Source: Desulfobacterales bacterium (GTDB taxonomy: Bacteria > Desulfobacterota > Desulfobacteria > Desulfobacterales > JAEINQ01). Taken from it: a DNA stretch of 64,000 bases. Under the pieces are notes generated by a model. It saw only the letters and a list, made by a program, of their open reading frames with translations. It was not told where the DNA came from and did no database searches. A program made the position numbers and the translations under genes. The DNA is taken from assembly GCA_016342285.1 (NCBI GenBank), contig JAEINQ010000026.1, forward strand, positions 1 through 64,000. The letters are read 5' to 3'. Shown here one piece after another: positions 1 to 8,187 of this stretch (position 1 is the first letter of the stretch; the number at the start of each line of letters is the position of its first letter).

Positions 1-47
1 TACCATAATTGGGCCAAATTGAAGGAATATTTTATATTTACAAAGAG

Positions 48-218
48 TTAACAATTTTTAATAAGGGAACATCCGTTGTAATTAAGAGAGGAATAGTGAA
101 CTTCCACGAGAAGTTCACCGGGTGGCAGATCGTTTACCTCTCGTTGGATGATTTCCCGGGCAAAATGCCCGTCTTCGGTCTCTCGGACCACCAGTGCTTC
201 GAAGGTCTTTTCAGGCAT
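48..218 (-). pseudogene. Truncated YhdH/AcuI-type quinone (acrylyl-CoA) reductase
   Basis: The ATG at 218 follows a clear GGAG ribosome binding site. About 47 residues read as the N-terminus of the YhdH/AcuI branch of zinc-free medium-chain reductases, including EALVVRETEDG, PPGELLVEV and YSSLNY. Family members continue with KDAL and run to about 330 residues. Here the similarity stops after SSLNY near position 78, and the frame ends nine codons later in AT-rich sequence. The NADPH-binding and catalytic parts are missing, so the product should be inactive. The abrupt change in composition at about 78-85 suggests an insertion or deletion joint. The window starts too close to tell whether positions 1-80 are the end of an insertion sequence. 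Confidence 0.75.
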
Positions 219-350
219 GGCCTCGCTCCTTTGCTCGGAGAAACATGAAAATAGACGGCCGCCTTAAACCATAATGTCGCGTGCAAAGGTTGTCACCCTT
301 CGACCCAGGATTTGTGAGTCCGGCATAAGGACGCCGTTGCTGTCGGTGGT

Positions 351-570
351 CGGGGAAAGGGTCTGCCGTCCCGGCGAGAATCGAATATGTCGTACAATCG
401 CAACATCGAATATCCAAAGACCAGGGATTAAGGATGGCGTCGTTCCGCTCCGCCAATGATTTGAAAGTAATAAATGGCAGAATGCCTTCCTTAGGCATTG
501 GAAATTGGGAGTTGGAAATTGGATATTGATCGCTTCACCCCCTAAGGGGGACCTCCTGAGGCCATCGGCT
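351..570. repeat. Dispersed intergenic repeat, copy 1 (pair of 3252-3466)
   Basis: This segment aligns along its length with 3252-3466. Shared landmarks are a GGAAAGG..CCGTYCCGGCGAGA start, a CGCTCYGCCAAT block, GGCAGAATRCCTT, a run of ATTG-spaced units ending GGATATTG, and a closing CCCCCT..GACC/ACC block. The ATTG-rich core is partly self-complementary. No credible ORF lies in it. It fills the 3' side of the LEA14-like gene, as the second copy does for thiE. Confidence 0.7.
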
Positions 571-584
571 TTGCAGGTGGCGCA

Positions 585-1079
585 TTACTGCTGAATGGTG
601 GCCTTGGGCATCTGGATCTTGCCTTTGGAATTGAAAGCGAGATTGCCGATGAACACCTTGTCAACGCGGATTTGCCCCCTGATCTCGTAGTTGAGTTCCT
701 TGGGCGGTTGGGACATGAGGGAGGCCAGTTGTTGAATGATGCGAAACAGGCTGGTGGTGACTTCGATTTCGAACTCGGATTCCCCGTAGGCCGGAACCAG
801 AAATGGTTTGCTGCTGACGCCGTTGGCAAAATCCTCGCCTTCCAGCTTCAGGTTGTAATGCACACCGGTGACTGGCAGATCCATGGCATTGGGATTTTTC
901 ACCCGGAACACCAGACTGTAACGCTGCTCCAGAAGCCTGGCTTCGAGAACGCGGAAATCGACGATGTCCAGCGTCGGCTTTTCCAGGGATCGGGTAAAAG
1001 CAGAGCAGGAGATCAGAATGAAGGCGCAACAGGCAGCGGCAATGATGGCCGTTGAGCGGGCGATTTGTGGATGCTTCAT
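585..1079 (-). CDS. LEA14-like (WHy domain) lipoprotein
   Basis: This 164-residue protein has a lipoprotein signal: a basic N-terminus (MKHPQIARS), a hydrophobic stretch and the lipobox LISC with Cys25. Mature residues 30-160 match the LEA14/WHy fold of bacterial desiccation-related proteins: a beta-rich domain with FRVKNPNAMDLPVTG, the typical strand where conserved Asn-Pro sits, then YNLKLEG and GESEFEIEV. WHy proteins are thought to protect or bind other proteins under stress; no enzymatic activity is known. It should be anchored to the inner or outer membrane, facing the periplasm. It stands alone on this strand between a repeat and a HAD-like gene, with no operon partner. The family assignment is good and the precise role is unknown. 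Confidence 0.75.
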   Translation of the reverse strand: MKHPQIARSTAIIAAACCAFILISCSAFTRSLEKPTLDIVDFRVLEARLLEQRYSLVFRVKNPNAMDLPVTGVHYNLKLEGEDFANGVSSKPFLVPAYGESEFEIEVTTSLFRIIQQLASLMSQPPKELNYEIRGQIRVDKVFIGNLAFNSKGKIQMPKATIQQ

Positions 1080-1181
1080 GTCAGACCTTGATGTGATGAT
1101 TGACAGGAAAATTTCCTGTGGTGGTGTTGCGCTGACGTGGCCCGTTTACCCGGCAAGAGGACCCTTGCCAAGCGGCGGCTG

Positions 1182-1994
1182 TCATGGCGTTGCCAGAAAG
1201 TCAAAAACGATCCGGTAGACCTCCTGGATTCGTTGACCATAAACCTCTTTGCCCTCTCCGGTGGTTTCGACGACAAAGGGCAGGACGGTTACAGGCGCGG
1301 AGAATGCCTGTCCAAGGACCGCCTCTGTTTTTTCTTTTCGATGGCATACGGCGTCGGCCGTGGCGTAACCGGTGCGGTCCGTCTCGTTGGCGCCGAAGTC
1401 GTCGATGAGCAGGATTTCTTCCGGCGTTATGAGGCTGAGTCGGGTCCTGAGTTCCCGCCAGAACAACGGACTGGCCTTATGGTAACCGATGTCCGCCGAA
1501 TTGGCAATGAGGAATGAACGCCGCAAATTCACGGTTCGGGCGCTTTTCAAGGGCAGCGCGGATAGGCCGAGGCTGCTCAGATGGCCCAGGATGGCGGTGG
1601 TGGCCTCGGGATAATGGTCCGTGGCCACCACGGCAACGGCGGCTGGTTGGGCGTTGACTGCCGCTAGCGTCGGTGCCCACCGGGGGGAGACGATCGAAGC
1701 CTGAAGGTAGGCTGCGACAAACCGGGCGACGGCTGCCTCGACCGTGGCGAGGGAAACCCCTTTCGGAGCCAGGGTCCGGACCTGTTGGACCATGACGGCG
1801 GACAAGCCCCGGGCAGTGGTGCTGGCCTCTTTCCAGGTGGGGGCGATGATCCGCTGCCAGTACGTGGCTTCGTCTATCCCCATGTCGGCCAGGCCGCTTT
1901 GTTCCAGAGAACGCGCCAGGTTCTCCGGCCGCCCAAAGCGTGCGGCCTCCAGGCTCAAGGTGCCCGAGAAATCGAAAATGATCAGCTTGTCGCC
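1182..1994 (-). CDS. HAD-superfamily-like protein
   Basis: This protein of about 270 residues begins MGDKLIIFDFSGTLS, which resembles HAD motif I (DxDGT), except that the second aspartate is a serine. Near residue 200 LLIDDFGANETD fits motif IV, the metal-binding acidic pair, and the region between has the length of an alpha-helical cap. HAD enzymes use the first Asp as nucleophile and the second as general acid/base, so the D-to-S change may weaken or alter phosphatase activity. Upstream in-frame ATGs exist, the earliest at 2051, but 1994 starts exactly at the domain and has AAGGA about 11 bases upstream. Neighbours (LEA14 protein, thiD) give no functional hint. Substrate unknown. Confidence 0.6.
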   Translation of the reverse strand, partial: GDKLIIFDFSGTLSLEAARFGRPENLARSLEQSGLADMGIDEATYWQRIIAPTWKEASTTARGLSAVMVQQVRTLAPKGVSLATVEAAVARFVAAYLQASIVSPRWAPTLAAVNAQPAAVAVVATDHYPEATTAILGHLSSLGLSALPLKSARTVNLRRSFLIANSADIGYHKASPLFWRELRTRLSLITPEEILLIDDFGANETDRTGYATADAVCHRKEKTEAVLGQAFSAPVTVLPFVVETTGEGKEVYGQRIQEVYRIVFDFLATP

Positions 1995-2038
1995 CATCTC
2001 TCGGTTATTTTCCTTAGACGCCATAAGTACGGTTACAT

Positions 2039-2110
2039 TAACCGCAGACACGCGCGGACGTTTTGAGACCGGCCGACCTGGCCGCTCGCTCCCAAGAGGC
2101 GATTTTGCTG
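2039..2110. repeat. Intergenic repeat shared with 4182-4255
   Basis: TAACCGCAGACA..CGC, then TTTTGA, ACCGGCCGACCTGGCC and a CCAAGAGG block occur in the same order at 4182-4255. Both copies lie just upstream of minus-strand genes. CCGGCC..GGCC can form a short hairpin. Confidence 0.6.
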
Positions 2111-2180
2111 AGCAAAGTCTTCTATCATGACATGCTTTGCCGTTCAGGGCATACGTGTCTATTCGCGAAGCGATGCGAAT

Positions 2181-2209
2181 TTGCTGGCGGTCAGGTCGAC
2201 CGCCAGCAA
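2181..2209. repeat. Perfect 12-bp inverted repeat (hairpin)
   Basis: Arms TTGCTGGCGGTC and GACCGCCAGCAA are separated by AGGTC and followed on the plus strand by CTTTTG. A second hairpin (ATTCGC..GCGAAT) lies directly before it at 2161-2180. There is no gene ending here on the plus strand, so it may be a REP-like repeat rather than a terminator. Confidence 0.6.
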
Positions 2210-2324
2210 GCTTTTGATGTCTGCGATGGTCTGCGTCCGTCTGCGGTTCATAATTGGGTTGGTGCTATTATGTGCTCAATTTTCAACTGTTACGATGTAT
2301 CCCGATGAATTTTCGCCAGAAAAT

Positions 2325-3134
2325 TCATGGCCAGAAAGCGTGGAAGTGGTGCACCGGGCCGTGGCCGTGCCCGATCTTGAATTGGGTCCCCGCCTCCAGG
2401 GCCGCCGTGATATAGGCCTTGGCCTTTTCCACGGCTTTTGTAAGAGAAAATCCCCGGGCCAGGTGGGCGGCCACCGCGGACGACAGGGTACAACCGGTGC
2501 CGTGGGCATTGACCGTGTCGATTCTCCGGGCCGGCAGGGAGATCAGGGTGTCTGTTTTGGAAATGTAGAGACAGTCGGAACTGTCAGCGTCCTCCAGGTG
2601 TCCGCCCTTTAACAGGACGGCCCGGCAGCCGAGCCGGGCCAGGTCCCGACAGGCAGCGGCCATATGGTCGGCTGTTGTCACCGATCGTTCCAGCAGGGCC
2701 GAGGCCTCGGGCAGGTTTGGTGTGATCACGTCGGCCATGGGAATGAGAAGGGTCCTCAAGGCATCGATGGCATCGTCTTGAAGCAGTTTGTCGCCGCTTT
2801 TGGCCACCATAACCGGATCCAGGACGATGTTGGCGACCCGGTGTGCCGCCAGCCGGTCTGCCACGGCTGCGATGACCTCCGGCGAGTGGAGCATGCCGAT
2901 TTTGACGGCATCGGTTCCCATGTCGGTTAAGACCGCGTCGATCTGGGCGGCGATAAACGCCGGCGGTACCGGATGGATGGCTGTAACCGTTTGGGTGTTC
3001 TGGGCGGTCAGGGCCGTGATGACGGACATGCCGAAGCAGCCCAGGGCGGAAAAGGTTTTCAGGTCGGCCTGAATGCCGGCCCCGCCGCCGCTGTCCGAAC
3101 CGGCGATGGTCAGGGCCCGATGATAGGTTTTCAT
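2325..3134 (-). CDS. thiD: Hydroxymethylpyrimidine/phosphomethylpyrimidine kinase
   Basis: ThiD phosphorylates HMP and then HMP-phosphate in the cytoplasm, giving the pyrimidine half of thiamine. The product of about 269 residues opens with ALTIAGSDSGGGAGIQADLK, the hallmark ribokinase-fold start of ThiD, and has the HMP-pocket region ALTAQNTQ, the DPVMVAKSG loop and the C-terminal HGTGCTLSSAVAA anion hole with its catalytic region. Length is normal for the family. The ATG at 3134 is chosen over an in-frame TTG at 3140 because AAGGAG sits about ten bases upstream. thiE lies 350 bases upstream on the same strand with a repeat between them, so the two may be co-transcribed. I see no TPP riboswitch in front of thiE. 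Confidence 0.95.
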   Translation of the reverse strand: MKTYHRALTIAGSDSGGGAGIQADLKTFSALGCFGMSVITALTAQNTQTVTAIHPVPPAFIAAQIDAVLTDMGTDAVKIGMLHSPEVIAAVADRLAAHRVANIVLDPVMVAKSGDKLLQDDAIDALRTLLIPMADVITPNLPEASALLERSVTTADHMAAACRDLARLGCRAVLLKGGHLEDADSSDCLYISKTDTLISLPARRIDTVNAHGTGCTLSSAVAAHLARGFSLTKAVEKAKAYITAALEAGTQFKIGHGHGPVHHFHAFWP

Positions 3135-3251
3135 GGGCAATGCTCCTTAGTGCTCGACCCCATAAGTGCGGTTCATAAATAAGTTGATGTTATCATGTGA
3201 CCTTTTGCCTCCTTCACTTTGGTTTGAAGCCACCATTTCCAGTGGTGGATC

Positions 3252-3466
3252 CGGAAAGGTTTTACCGTTCCGGCGAGAAAAATTTCACATGAATTTCCAA
3301 TGTCCAATATTCAATGCTCAAGTGTGGGTTCGCTGCGCTCTGCCAATTTTAAAAGGCTAAACGGCAGAATACCTTACTTGAACATTGAGAATTGAGAATT
3401 GGATATTGGACATTGAGTCCCCCTTTGGAAGGCTACCTGAGACCACCCGCTCTGCGGAAGGAGCCT
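3252..3466. repeat. Dispersed intergenic repeat, copy 2 (pair of 351-570)
   Basis: It has the same block order as 351-570: GGAAAGG..CCGTTCCGGCGAGA, CGCTCTGCCAATTTT, GGCAGAATACCTT, an ATTGAGAATTG-type core ending GGATATTGG, then CCCCCTTTGG and an ACC block. The copy lies between thiE and thiD and shows that the element recurs within 3 kb. Function unknown. Confidence 0.7.
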
Positions 3467-3482
3467 CACTCTATATACGTCA

Positions 3483-4130
3483 TCATATTTCTGACCATGT
3501 ACCCCTATTCTCAATGGCGATTTCGATGGTTTCGCATAATTTCCGGGTCGCTGCAAAGGGGTCGGGGGCCGCGCAGATGGCCGATACCACGGCGATGCAG
3601 TCGGTGCCGGCATGGACGACCCGGGCGGCGTTGTCCGCGTCAATGCCGCCGATGGCCACCAAGGGGTGTCTCGAAAATGAGCGGATGCGGGACAGGCCGT
3701 CGAGGCCCCAGGCCGCTTTGGTGTCGGTCTTGGTGGGGGTGGCATAGATTGGGCTGACCCCCAGATAATCGATGTCCTGGTCTTGAGCGGCTTCGACGTC
3801 GGCCCAGGTTTCCACCGAGAGTCCGATGATGGCATCGGGTCCCAGGATTTGCCGGGCATACGCCCAGGGCATGTCGTCCTGGCCCAGGTGGACGCCGTCG
3901 GCACCGGCAGCCTGGGCCACATCGACGCGGTCATTGATGAGCAGCGGCACCCTCAGCGGTGCCAGCAGGGTTTTGAGTCTCAGGGCGGTCTTGATGAACT
4001 CCCGGGTCGTGGCGGTCTTTTCTCTAAGCTGAACCCAGGCGGCTCCGCCCCGGACCGCTTCCGACACCGTGGCTTCCACGCCGCGGCTGCCGCAGAGCTG
4101 GCGGTCGGTGACCAGATAGACGCCTTTCAT
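3483..4130 (-). CDS. thiE: Thiamine phosphate synthase
   Basis: ThiE joins HMP pyrophosphate to thiazole phosphate to make thiamine monophosphate. The 215-residue product shows the whole TIM-barrel signature set: YLVTDR at the N-terminus, VQLREK (pyrophosphate binding), LLINDRVDVA, GVHLGQDD (Mg and pyrimidine binding), LGVSPIYATPTKTD (product-binding loop) and VAIGGI. Length is as expected (about 210). It lies upstream of thiD on the same strand. The ribosome binding site is weak (GACCCC). Upstream sequence holds a dispersed repeat and no recognisable TPP riboswitch. Confidence 0.95.
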   Translation of the reverse strand: MKGVYLVTDRQLCGSRGVEATVSEAVRGGAAWVQLREKTATTREFIKTALRLKTLLAPLRVPLLINDRVDVAQAAGADGVHLGQDDMPWAYARQILGPDAIIGLSVETWADVEAAQDQDIDYLGVSPIYATPTKTDTKAAWGLDGLSRIRSFSRHPLVAIGGIDADNAARVVHAGTDCIAVVSAICAAPDPFAATRKLCETIEIAIENRGTWSEI

Positions 4131-4181
4131 GGGGTCGAATTCCTTTGGGTTCGATTCGCAATTATTTCAGCATATCATGTA

Positions 4182-4255
4182 TTAACCGCAGACAATCGCA
4201 GAATTTTTTGAACCGGCCGACCTGGCCGGCCCAAAGAGGTTGTCCTGCGGGGCGT
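4182..4255. repeat. Intergenic repeat shared with 2039-2110
   Basis: Same order of blocks as at 2039-2110: TAACCGCAGACA, TTTTTTGA, ACCGGCCGACCTGGCCGG, CCAAAGAGG. It lies between thiE and the HipB-like gene. A CCGGCC-based hairpin is possible. Confidence 0.6.
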
Positions 4256-4354
4256 GTTGAAATTCGATGGCACCGCTTGCATGGCGCTGAAGGCATCCCA
4301 CAAGGCGTCCGTTCAATAAGATATTCAGCGGAATTCGGGATCGGGGGCGTGCCA

Positions 4355-4606
4355 TCAGAAAATTGTCTCAAAATCGGATTGGGTGGTGCTTGTGCGGGGG
4401 CGGATGACCAATTCGAGGTTCAGTGCACCGAGAACATCTAAAAGTGTACAAAGCTGCGTCCTTGGTTCGCCGGCTTCCAATTTAGAGACGGTCGCCTGAC
4501 GAAATGTCACCTTGGCACCCAACTTTGCCTGAGTCAAATTCTGCTGGCGGCGCACCCGCCGGACGGCGGCACCGATTTGTTGCGGTGTTCGGGCAATCTG
4601 TTCCAT
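4355..4606 (-). CDS. HipB-like XRE-family regulator (orphan antitoxin)
   Basis: This 83-residue protein is essentially one Cro/C1-type helix-turn-helix: IGAAVRRVRRQQNLTQAKLG (helices 1-2), ATVSKLEAGEPRTQLCTLL (recognition helix and helix 4), then LDVLGALNLELVIRPR. The last segment is characteristic of HipB antitoxins, which pair with the HipA kinase. No hipA-like gene lies on either side, so it is either a solitary regulator or a remnant of a HipBA module. It may control its own promoter in the region around 4620-4700. The call rests on domain pattern alone; the target is unknown. Confidence 0.75.
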   Translation of the reverse strand: MEQIARTPQQIGAAVRRVRRQQNLTQAKLGAKVTFRQATVSKLEAGEPRTQLCTLLDVLGALNLELVIRPRTSTTQSDFETIF

Positions 4607-5020
4607 GATCGATCTCCTGATTTTGTGGAGATATACGCGAAGCCGAATAATATGTCAATATGCGCAATGGCGTATAATCAATACTTTCATGGTAGCCTGC
4701 TTTCGGCTTGGAAAGTTTTGACACCAGGCGTTCAACCCTGTTAAGACCAGAATACCTGTTTCAATGGAGAGGGTCGATATGTGGGACCCTACACCAGTGG
4801 CGCCGGAACTGGCTGCCTGATGGGCTGCAGATGATGATTAACCGCAGTAAGCTGGAAAACAGCGGGATGAGCGCTTTATGCACGTAAGCGTCAACGGGAG
4901 GAAGGAAGGTGAATTCAAAGAATTATTAATCAAGACCCATAAGACAATCCTTGAGTTGTAGTAATGATGCGTTATCTATCCTGCCGGCTAACAGGTTACT
5001 TGCTATCTCCGGTTGACTGA
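4607..5020. other. Non-coding gap between divergent genes
   Basis: About 410 bases between the HipB-like gene (minus) and the sensor gene (plus). It must hold both promoters, but I see no clear consensus boxes, operators or terminators. A GGGAGGAAGGAAGG purine run at about 4900 precedes no ORF of note. Confidence 0.5.
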
Positions 5021-6466
5021 ATGATGGGGTCTATCGCTATGGAGAAAGACTTGTCGTATTTATATCCTTTTCCTTTTATATTCGCGGCACTGTGCATTTT
5101 TGTTGCTTCACAATATACTTTAGTTCGCCATAATTCCCGTGGCGAATGGTATCTGTTTTTTACTTGTCTTGCGGCGGCTTTTTGGTCGACAAGCGAAGGT
5201 CTGCTCTATCTGGACCTCAACCAGGGAACCAAGATACTATTAACCAAATGCCAGTATTTTGTTATTGCGCCAATTCTGCCGTTGACACTCCTTTGTGTGC
5301 TTACAGTCTTTGGAATCCGATTAAAGATGATCGGCCTCCTGCGTTCTGGTCTCTTTGTCCTTATCACTTTAGTTATTGTTCTTGTCTGGACAAACCCCCT
5401 TCACAAGCTGATTTTTACTGGTTATTACACTATTGATACCGGAGCTGTTGAAATGCTCGGGTTACGTCATGGTCCTCTCTGGTGGTTCCTTGTTGCGTAT
5501 CACTATTCATTTGTCGTGGTGATCAGCGTAATTCTTTTAAAAACAGCGTACACTGCCTCCGGATTTGAACGTTCCCAGGCATTGGTAATATTGGCCGCTA
5601 TCGCATCTGTCTGGATCTCTAACGCTATCTACGTTGCAGGTCTAAGCCCAGTCAAGAATATGGATATCAGCCCGATAGCCTTTTCAATCGTCGCCGGTTC
5701 AATGGCCTGGGGTTTTTTTCGGCACAACCTGCTGGACACGATCCATGTTGCCCAAACCGAAGTGTTCAGGGGTATGGATGACGCCATTCTTGTCTTTGAT
5801 GAAAGAAACCGCATCGTCGATTTCAACCCCTCAGCCGAGGCAATATTCAAAGCAGATGTCTTGACGGATAATGATAAACAAACACAAAAGGTATTTGAAA
5901 AGTTCCCTGTGCTGTTAAGACTAATTGAAGGTATGAGGCATAGCGAGGTGCCAATTCAGGTTGACGGCCAGAGGAACATTTATGATGTTCGTGTATCGAA
6001 ACTATTTGGAAGAAGCGGAAAAATAATAGGGCGAATAATGGCCCTGCAGGATATCACAATACGTAAACTCGCAATTGACGCTATACTGGAAAGTGAAGAA
6101 AAATATAAGTTCCTTGCTGAGTATTCCACGGATGTTATTTACAAGATCAACATAGAAACAGAACAATATACGTATGTCAGTCCATCCGTCGAAAGTATCT
6201 ATGGTTATACCCCAAAAGAGATGCTCGGACTAAAAGCGCGCGACACGGTAACACCCGAATCATATCTTCTGCAACGTGAAAAGCTGGAAACGGCAATTCT
6301 GCAAGGCAAAAAAGAACCTGAACTATTAGAGATGGAGGTGCTGCATAAAGATGGCCATGTGATACCTGTAGAGGTCCACGCCAGGTATTTATATAATAAC
6401 CAGGGAATGCCTACGGAAATTTTGGGAGTCGCCCGCGATATATCTGCCCGCAAACATGCTTGTTGA
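5021..6466 (+). CDS. 7TM-PAS-PAS sensor lacking an output domain
   Basis: The 481-residue protein has about seven hydrophobic segments in residues 13-230, matching the N-terminal 7TM module of membrane histidine kinases. PAS 1 follows (about 240-355, starting EVFRGMDDAILVFDERNRIV) and then PAS 2 (about 360-475, starting ESEEKYKFLAEYSTDVIYK), which ends GVARDISARKHA, the usual PAC exit into a coiled coil. The frame stops at once after that point, with no HisKA, HATPase or GGDEF domain, and nothing similar follows in 6467-6804. Either it is a 3'-truncated kinase or a standalone sensor working through a partner. The start could also be the ATG at 5039. Signal unknown. Confidence 0.7.
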   Translation: MMGSIAMEKDLSYLYPFPFIFAALCIFVASQYTLVRHNSRGEWYLFFTCLAAAFWSTSEGLLYLDLNQGTKILLTKCQYFVIAPILPLTLLCVLTVFGIRLKMIGLLRSGLFVLITLVIVLVWTNPLHKLIFTGYYTIDTGAVEMLGLRHGPLWWFLVAYHYSFVVVISVILLKTAYTASGFERSQALVILAAIASVWISNAIYVAGLSPVKNMDISPIAFSIVAGSMAWGFFRHNLLDTIHVAQTEVFRGMDDAILVFDERNRIVDFNPSAEAIFKADVLTDNDKQTQKVFEKFPVLLRLIEGMRHSEVPIQVDGQRNIYDVRVSKLFGRSGKIIGRIMALQDITIRKLAIDAILESEEKYKFLAEYSTDVIYKINIETEQYTYVSPSVESIYGYTPKEMLGLKARDTVTPESYLLQREKLETAILQGKKEPELLEMEVLHKDGHVIPVEVHARYLYNNQGMPTEILGVARDISARKHAC

Positions 6467-6804
6467 TAGCGGCTTCGCTGCCATGAATCGCGGTGAGGGT
6501 TTCGTTTAACCCCCGGCCCCAACGCTTGCGCCGGAATGCTATTCTATACATATGCAATTCACGTACTAGGGCAAGGAGTCTACAAGCCGGATTTATAGCT
6601 CATGCATTGAACCTTAAATCGGTAAGATTCAAAATTTGAAATGGAAATCGCAAACGGAATTGAACGGCATGCCGTAGTTGATGCGGGCAAGAAATCGTGA
6701 ATTTTAATAATAATCCAACGATCCCAAACTTAACCATATAGAGCCATGGTCGCAAGGTCATCGTAGGCAAAAAGATCACAATATAATTCAAGGAGGCATT
6801 ATCA
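6467..6804. other. Non-coding gap after truncated sensor
   Basis: About 340 bases. It contains a short AGCGGCTTCGCTGCC palindrome at about 6470 and the AAGGAGG ribosome binding site of the next gene at about 6790. No remnant of a kinase or cyclase domain is visible in any frame. Confidence 0.5.
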
Positions 6805-7161
6805 ATGAAACCAGAAAATACAGGGAAAATAATGTATGGAGTTTGGGGTTTTATTCTTGGAGCAGTGATCGCAACGATCTACGGTTTTGAAGTGGCGGGT
6901 TGGACAACCTCCAGACAGACCGAAACGATGAACGAAGAAGCGGTCTTGGCGAGTCAGGCAGCGATCTGCGTCGCCCAATTTATAGCGCAACCGAATTATG
7001 AGGAGAAACTTAAAGAAATAGGGGGATTACAATCATGGAAGAGATCTGAATTCATTAAAAAAGGGGGCTGGGATAAAATGCCCGGGCAGGAAAAAGCTGA
7101 CTATGCTGTGAGCCGAGGATGCGCTGATGGGCTTGAAGTTCTTATCAAAAAATTGCGTTAA
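6805..7161 (+). CDS. Small single-pass membrane protein of unknown function
   Basis: The 118-residue protein starts at an ATG preceded by AAGGAGG. Residues 10-32 (MYGVWGFILGAVIATIYGF) form one transmembrane helix with no cleavage site. The rest is a soluble domain rich in charged residues, containing EEAVLASQAAICVAQFIAQ and ending GCADGLEVLIKKLR, with two cysteines. I do not recognise a named family. The strong ribosome binding site and sensible composition support it as a real gene. Topology suggests the C-terminal domain faces the periplasm. It has no operon partner. Confidence 0.6.
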   Translation: MKPENTGKIMYGVWGFILGAVIATIYGFEVAGWTTSRQTETMNEEAVLASQAAICVAQFIAQPNYEEKLKEIGGLQSWKRSEFIKKGGWDKMPGQEKADYAVSRGCADGLEVLIKKLR

Positions 7162-7566
7162 CTGAAGATTAATTATCCTAATCGCAACTCTCGGTCGCCT
7201 TGGAAACAGCAACCATTCCAATCCAATCTTTAGACGGTTCAACACAGCCTTTTTTTTGATAGTCATTCCTCGATGCAATCCCGGGACATACAGAGCGCGG
7301 ACAACGCCTATCGTTGGGCAGTGAAGTTCAAGGCGATTAAATCACGGAATACCCGATTCGTTCCAAATAGTGTTCAATTTTCATCTATTCAACCCATTCG
7401 TGAACGTGATTTAAAAAGGGGCTCTTTCTACCCTGCCCTGTCGATTTGAAAAGACGTCAATTTCTCGTAAAGCGGACCATGCCCCAATGCCGGCAGGAAT
7501 TCAATCGATTCTTCACCACCCGTTCGCTCCGCTCACTCGAGACGCGGAGAACGCTGAGAAGGTCAT
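7162..7566. other. Non-coding gap with one repeat arm
   Basis: No gene is seen. Positions 7502-7556 are the inverted counterpart of 31505-31560 (CTTCACCACCCGTTCGCT.. ..GACGCGGAGAACGCTG), the margin of a dispersed repeat. This block directly abuts the broken FlgO-like copy that follows. Confidence 0.6.
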
Positions 7567-7979
7567 TTGTTTTTATCCAATCGGGTGGCGGTCCTCCCCT
7601 TTGCTATCAATTCACAAAAAGACCTGGCCTTTCTGGACGGCGAGATTTTCGACCTGCTCACCACCCGGCTGCAATGGCCGGGGCGTGTTGAGGTCATCGG
7701 CCAGAAAGAAACCGCCGCTGCCATGGGCGGTACAACCGCCCCGCTGGATGACGCTAAAGCCCGGGCTGTCGGTCGTCGGCTCGGCGCCCAATACCTGCTC
7801 TGCGGCAGCCTGACCCTCTTTGGCGACAGCATCAGCCTGGACCTCCGCGCATGGTCGATGTCTCAGATCGCAGCCCCACCATGGTGCGTCAGCAGGTGAG
7901 CCGGGGAACCCCCCACATCATTTCCGGAATCAACGGGTTTGCCACGGAGATTAACCGAACGGTCTTTGGCCGGCCATAG
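7567..7979 (+). pseudogene. Broken FlgO/TolB-like paralogue (5' truncated, frameshifted)
   Basis: The frame from about 7570 reads RVAVLPFAINSQKDLAFLDG and GAQYLLCGSLTLFGDSISLD, closely matching the N-terminal domain of the two full proteins at 10134 and 12093. After SLDLR, at about 7837, the match moves to another frame, which continues MVDVSDRSPTMVRQQ..GFATEINRTVFG to a TAG at 7977. A one- or two-base change thus broke the gene. The signal peptide is also missing: the 5' end is replaced by a dispersed repeat ending at 7556. The original was a short version (FlgO-like domain only, no FG-GAP repeats). Not expected to give a working exported protein. Confidence 0.75.
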
Positions 7980-8110
7980 GAGCCTTGCGGGCGTCAGTTG
8001 TGGGGCTGCGCCCCGTCATTGAGGTGAGCAAAGCGAGCCATTTGACGCCGAAGGCCAATGACGTTCACAAAGTGAACTGTTGACGCCTGCAAAGCAGGTA
8101 AAAAGCTCAT

Positions 8111-8150
8111 ACAAAAAAAACCGGGGGCATGTGCCCCCGGTTTTTTTTGT
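8111..8150. terminator. Bidirectional intrinsic terminator after porin
   Basis: A CCGGGGGCA/TGCCCCCGG stem with a very small loop is flanked by an A-run on one side and a T-run (eight T) on the other. It works for the minus-strand porin ending at 8188 and would also stop plus-strand transcripts. Confidence 0.9.
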
Positions 8151-8187
8151 ATTTCACATCAGGTTGAACAACGATGTGGTGTATCGA

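Noticed and set aside
4131-4354. TPP riboswitch upstream of thiE
   Set aside because: None of the conserved THI-box words (CUGAGA, ACCUGA-like) are present on the minus strand; only a dispersed repeat is seen.
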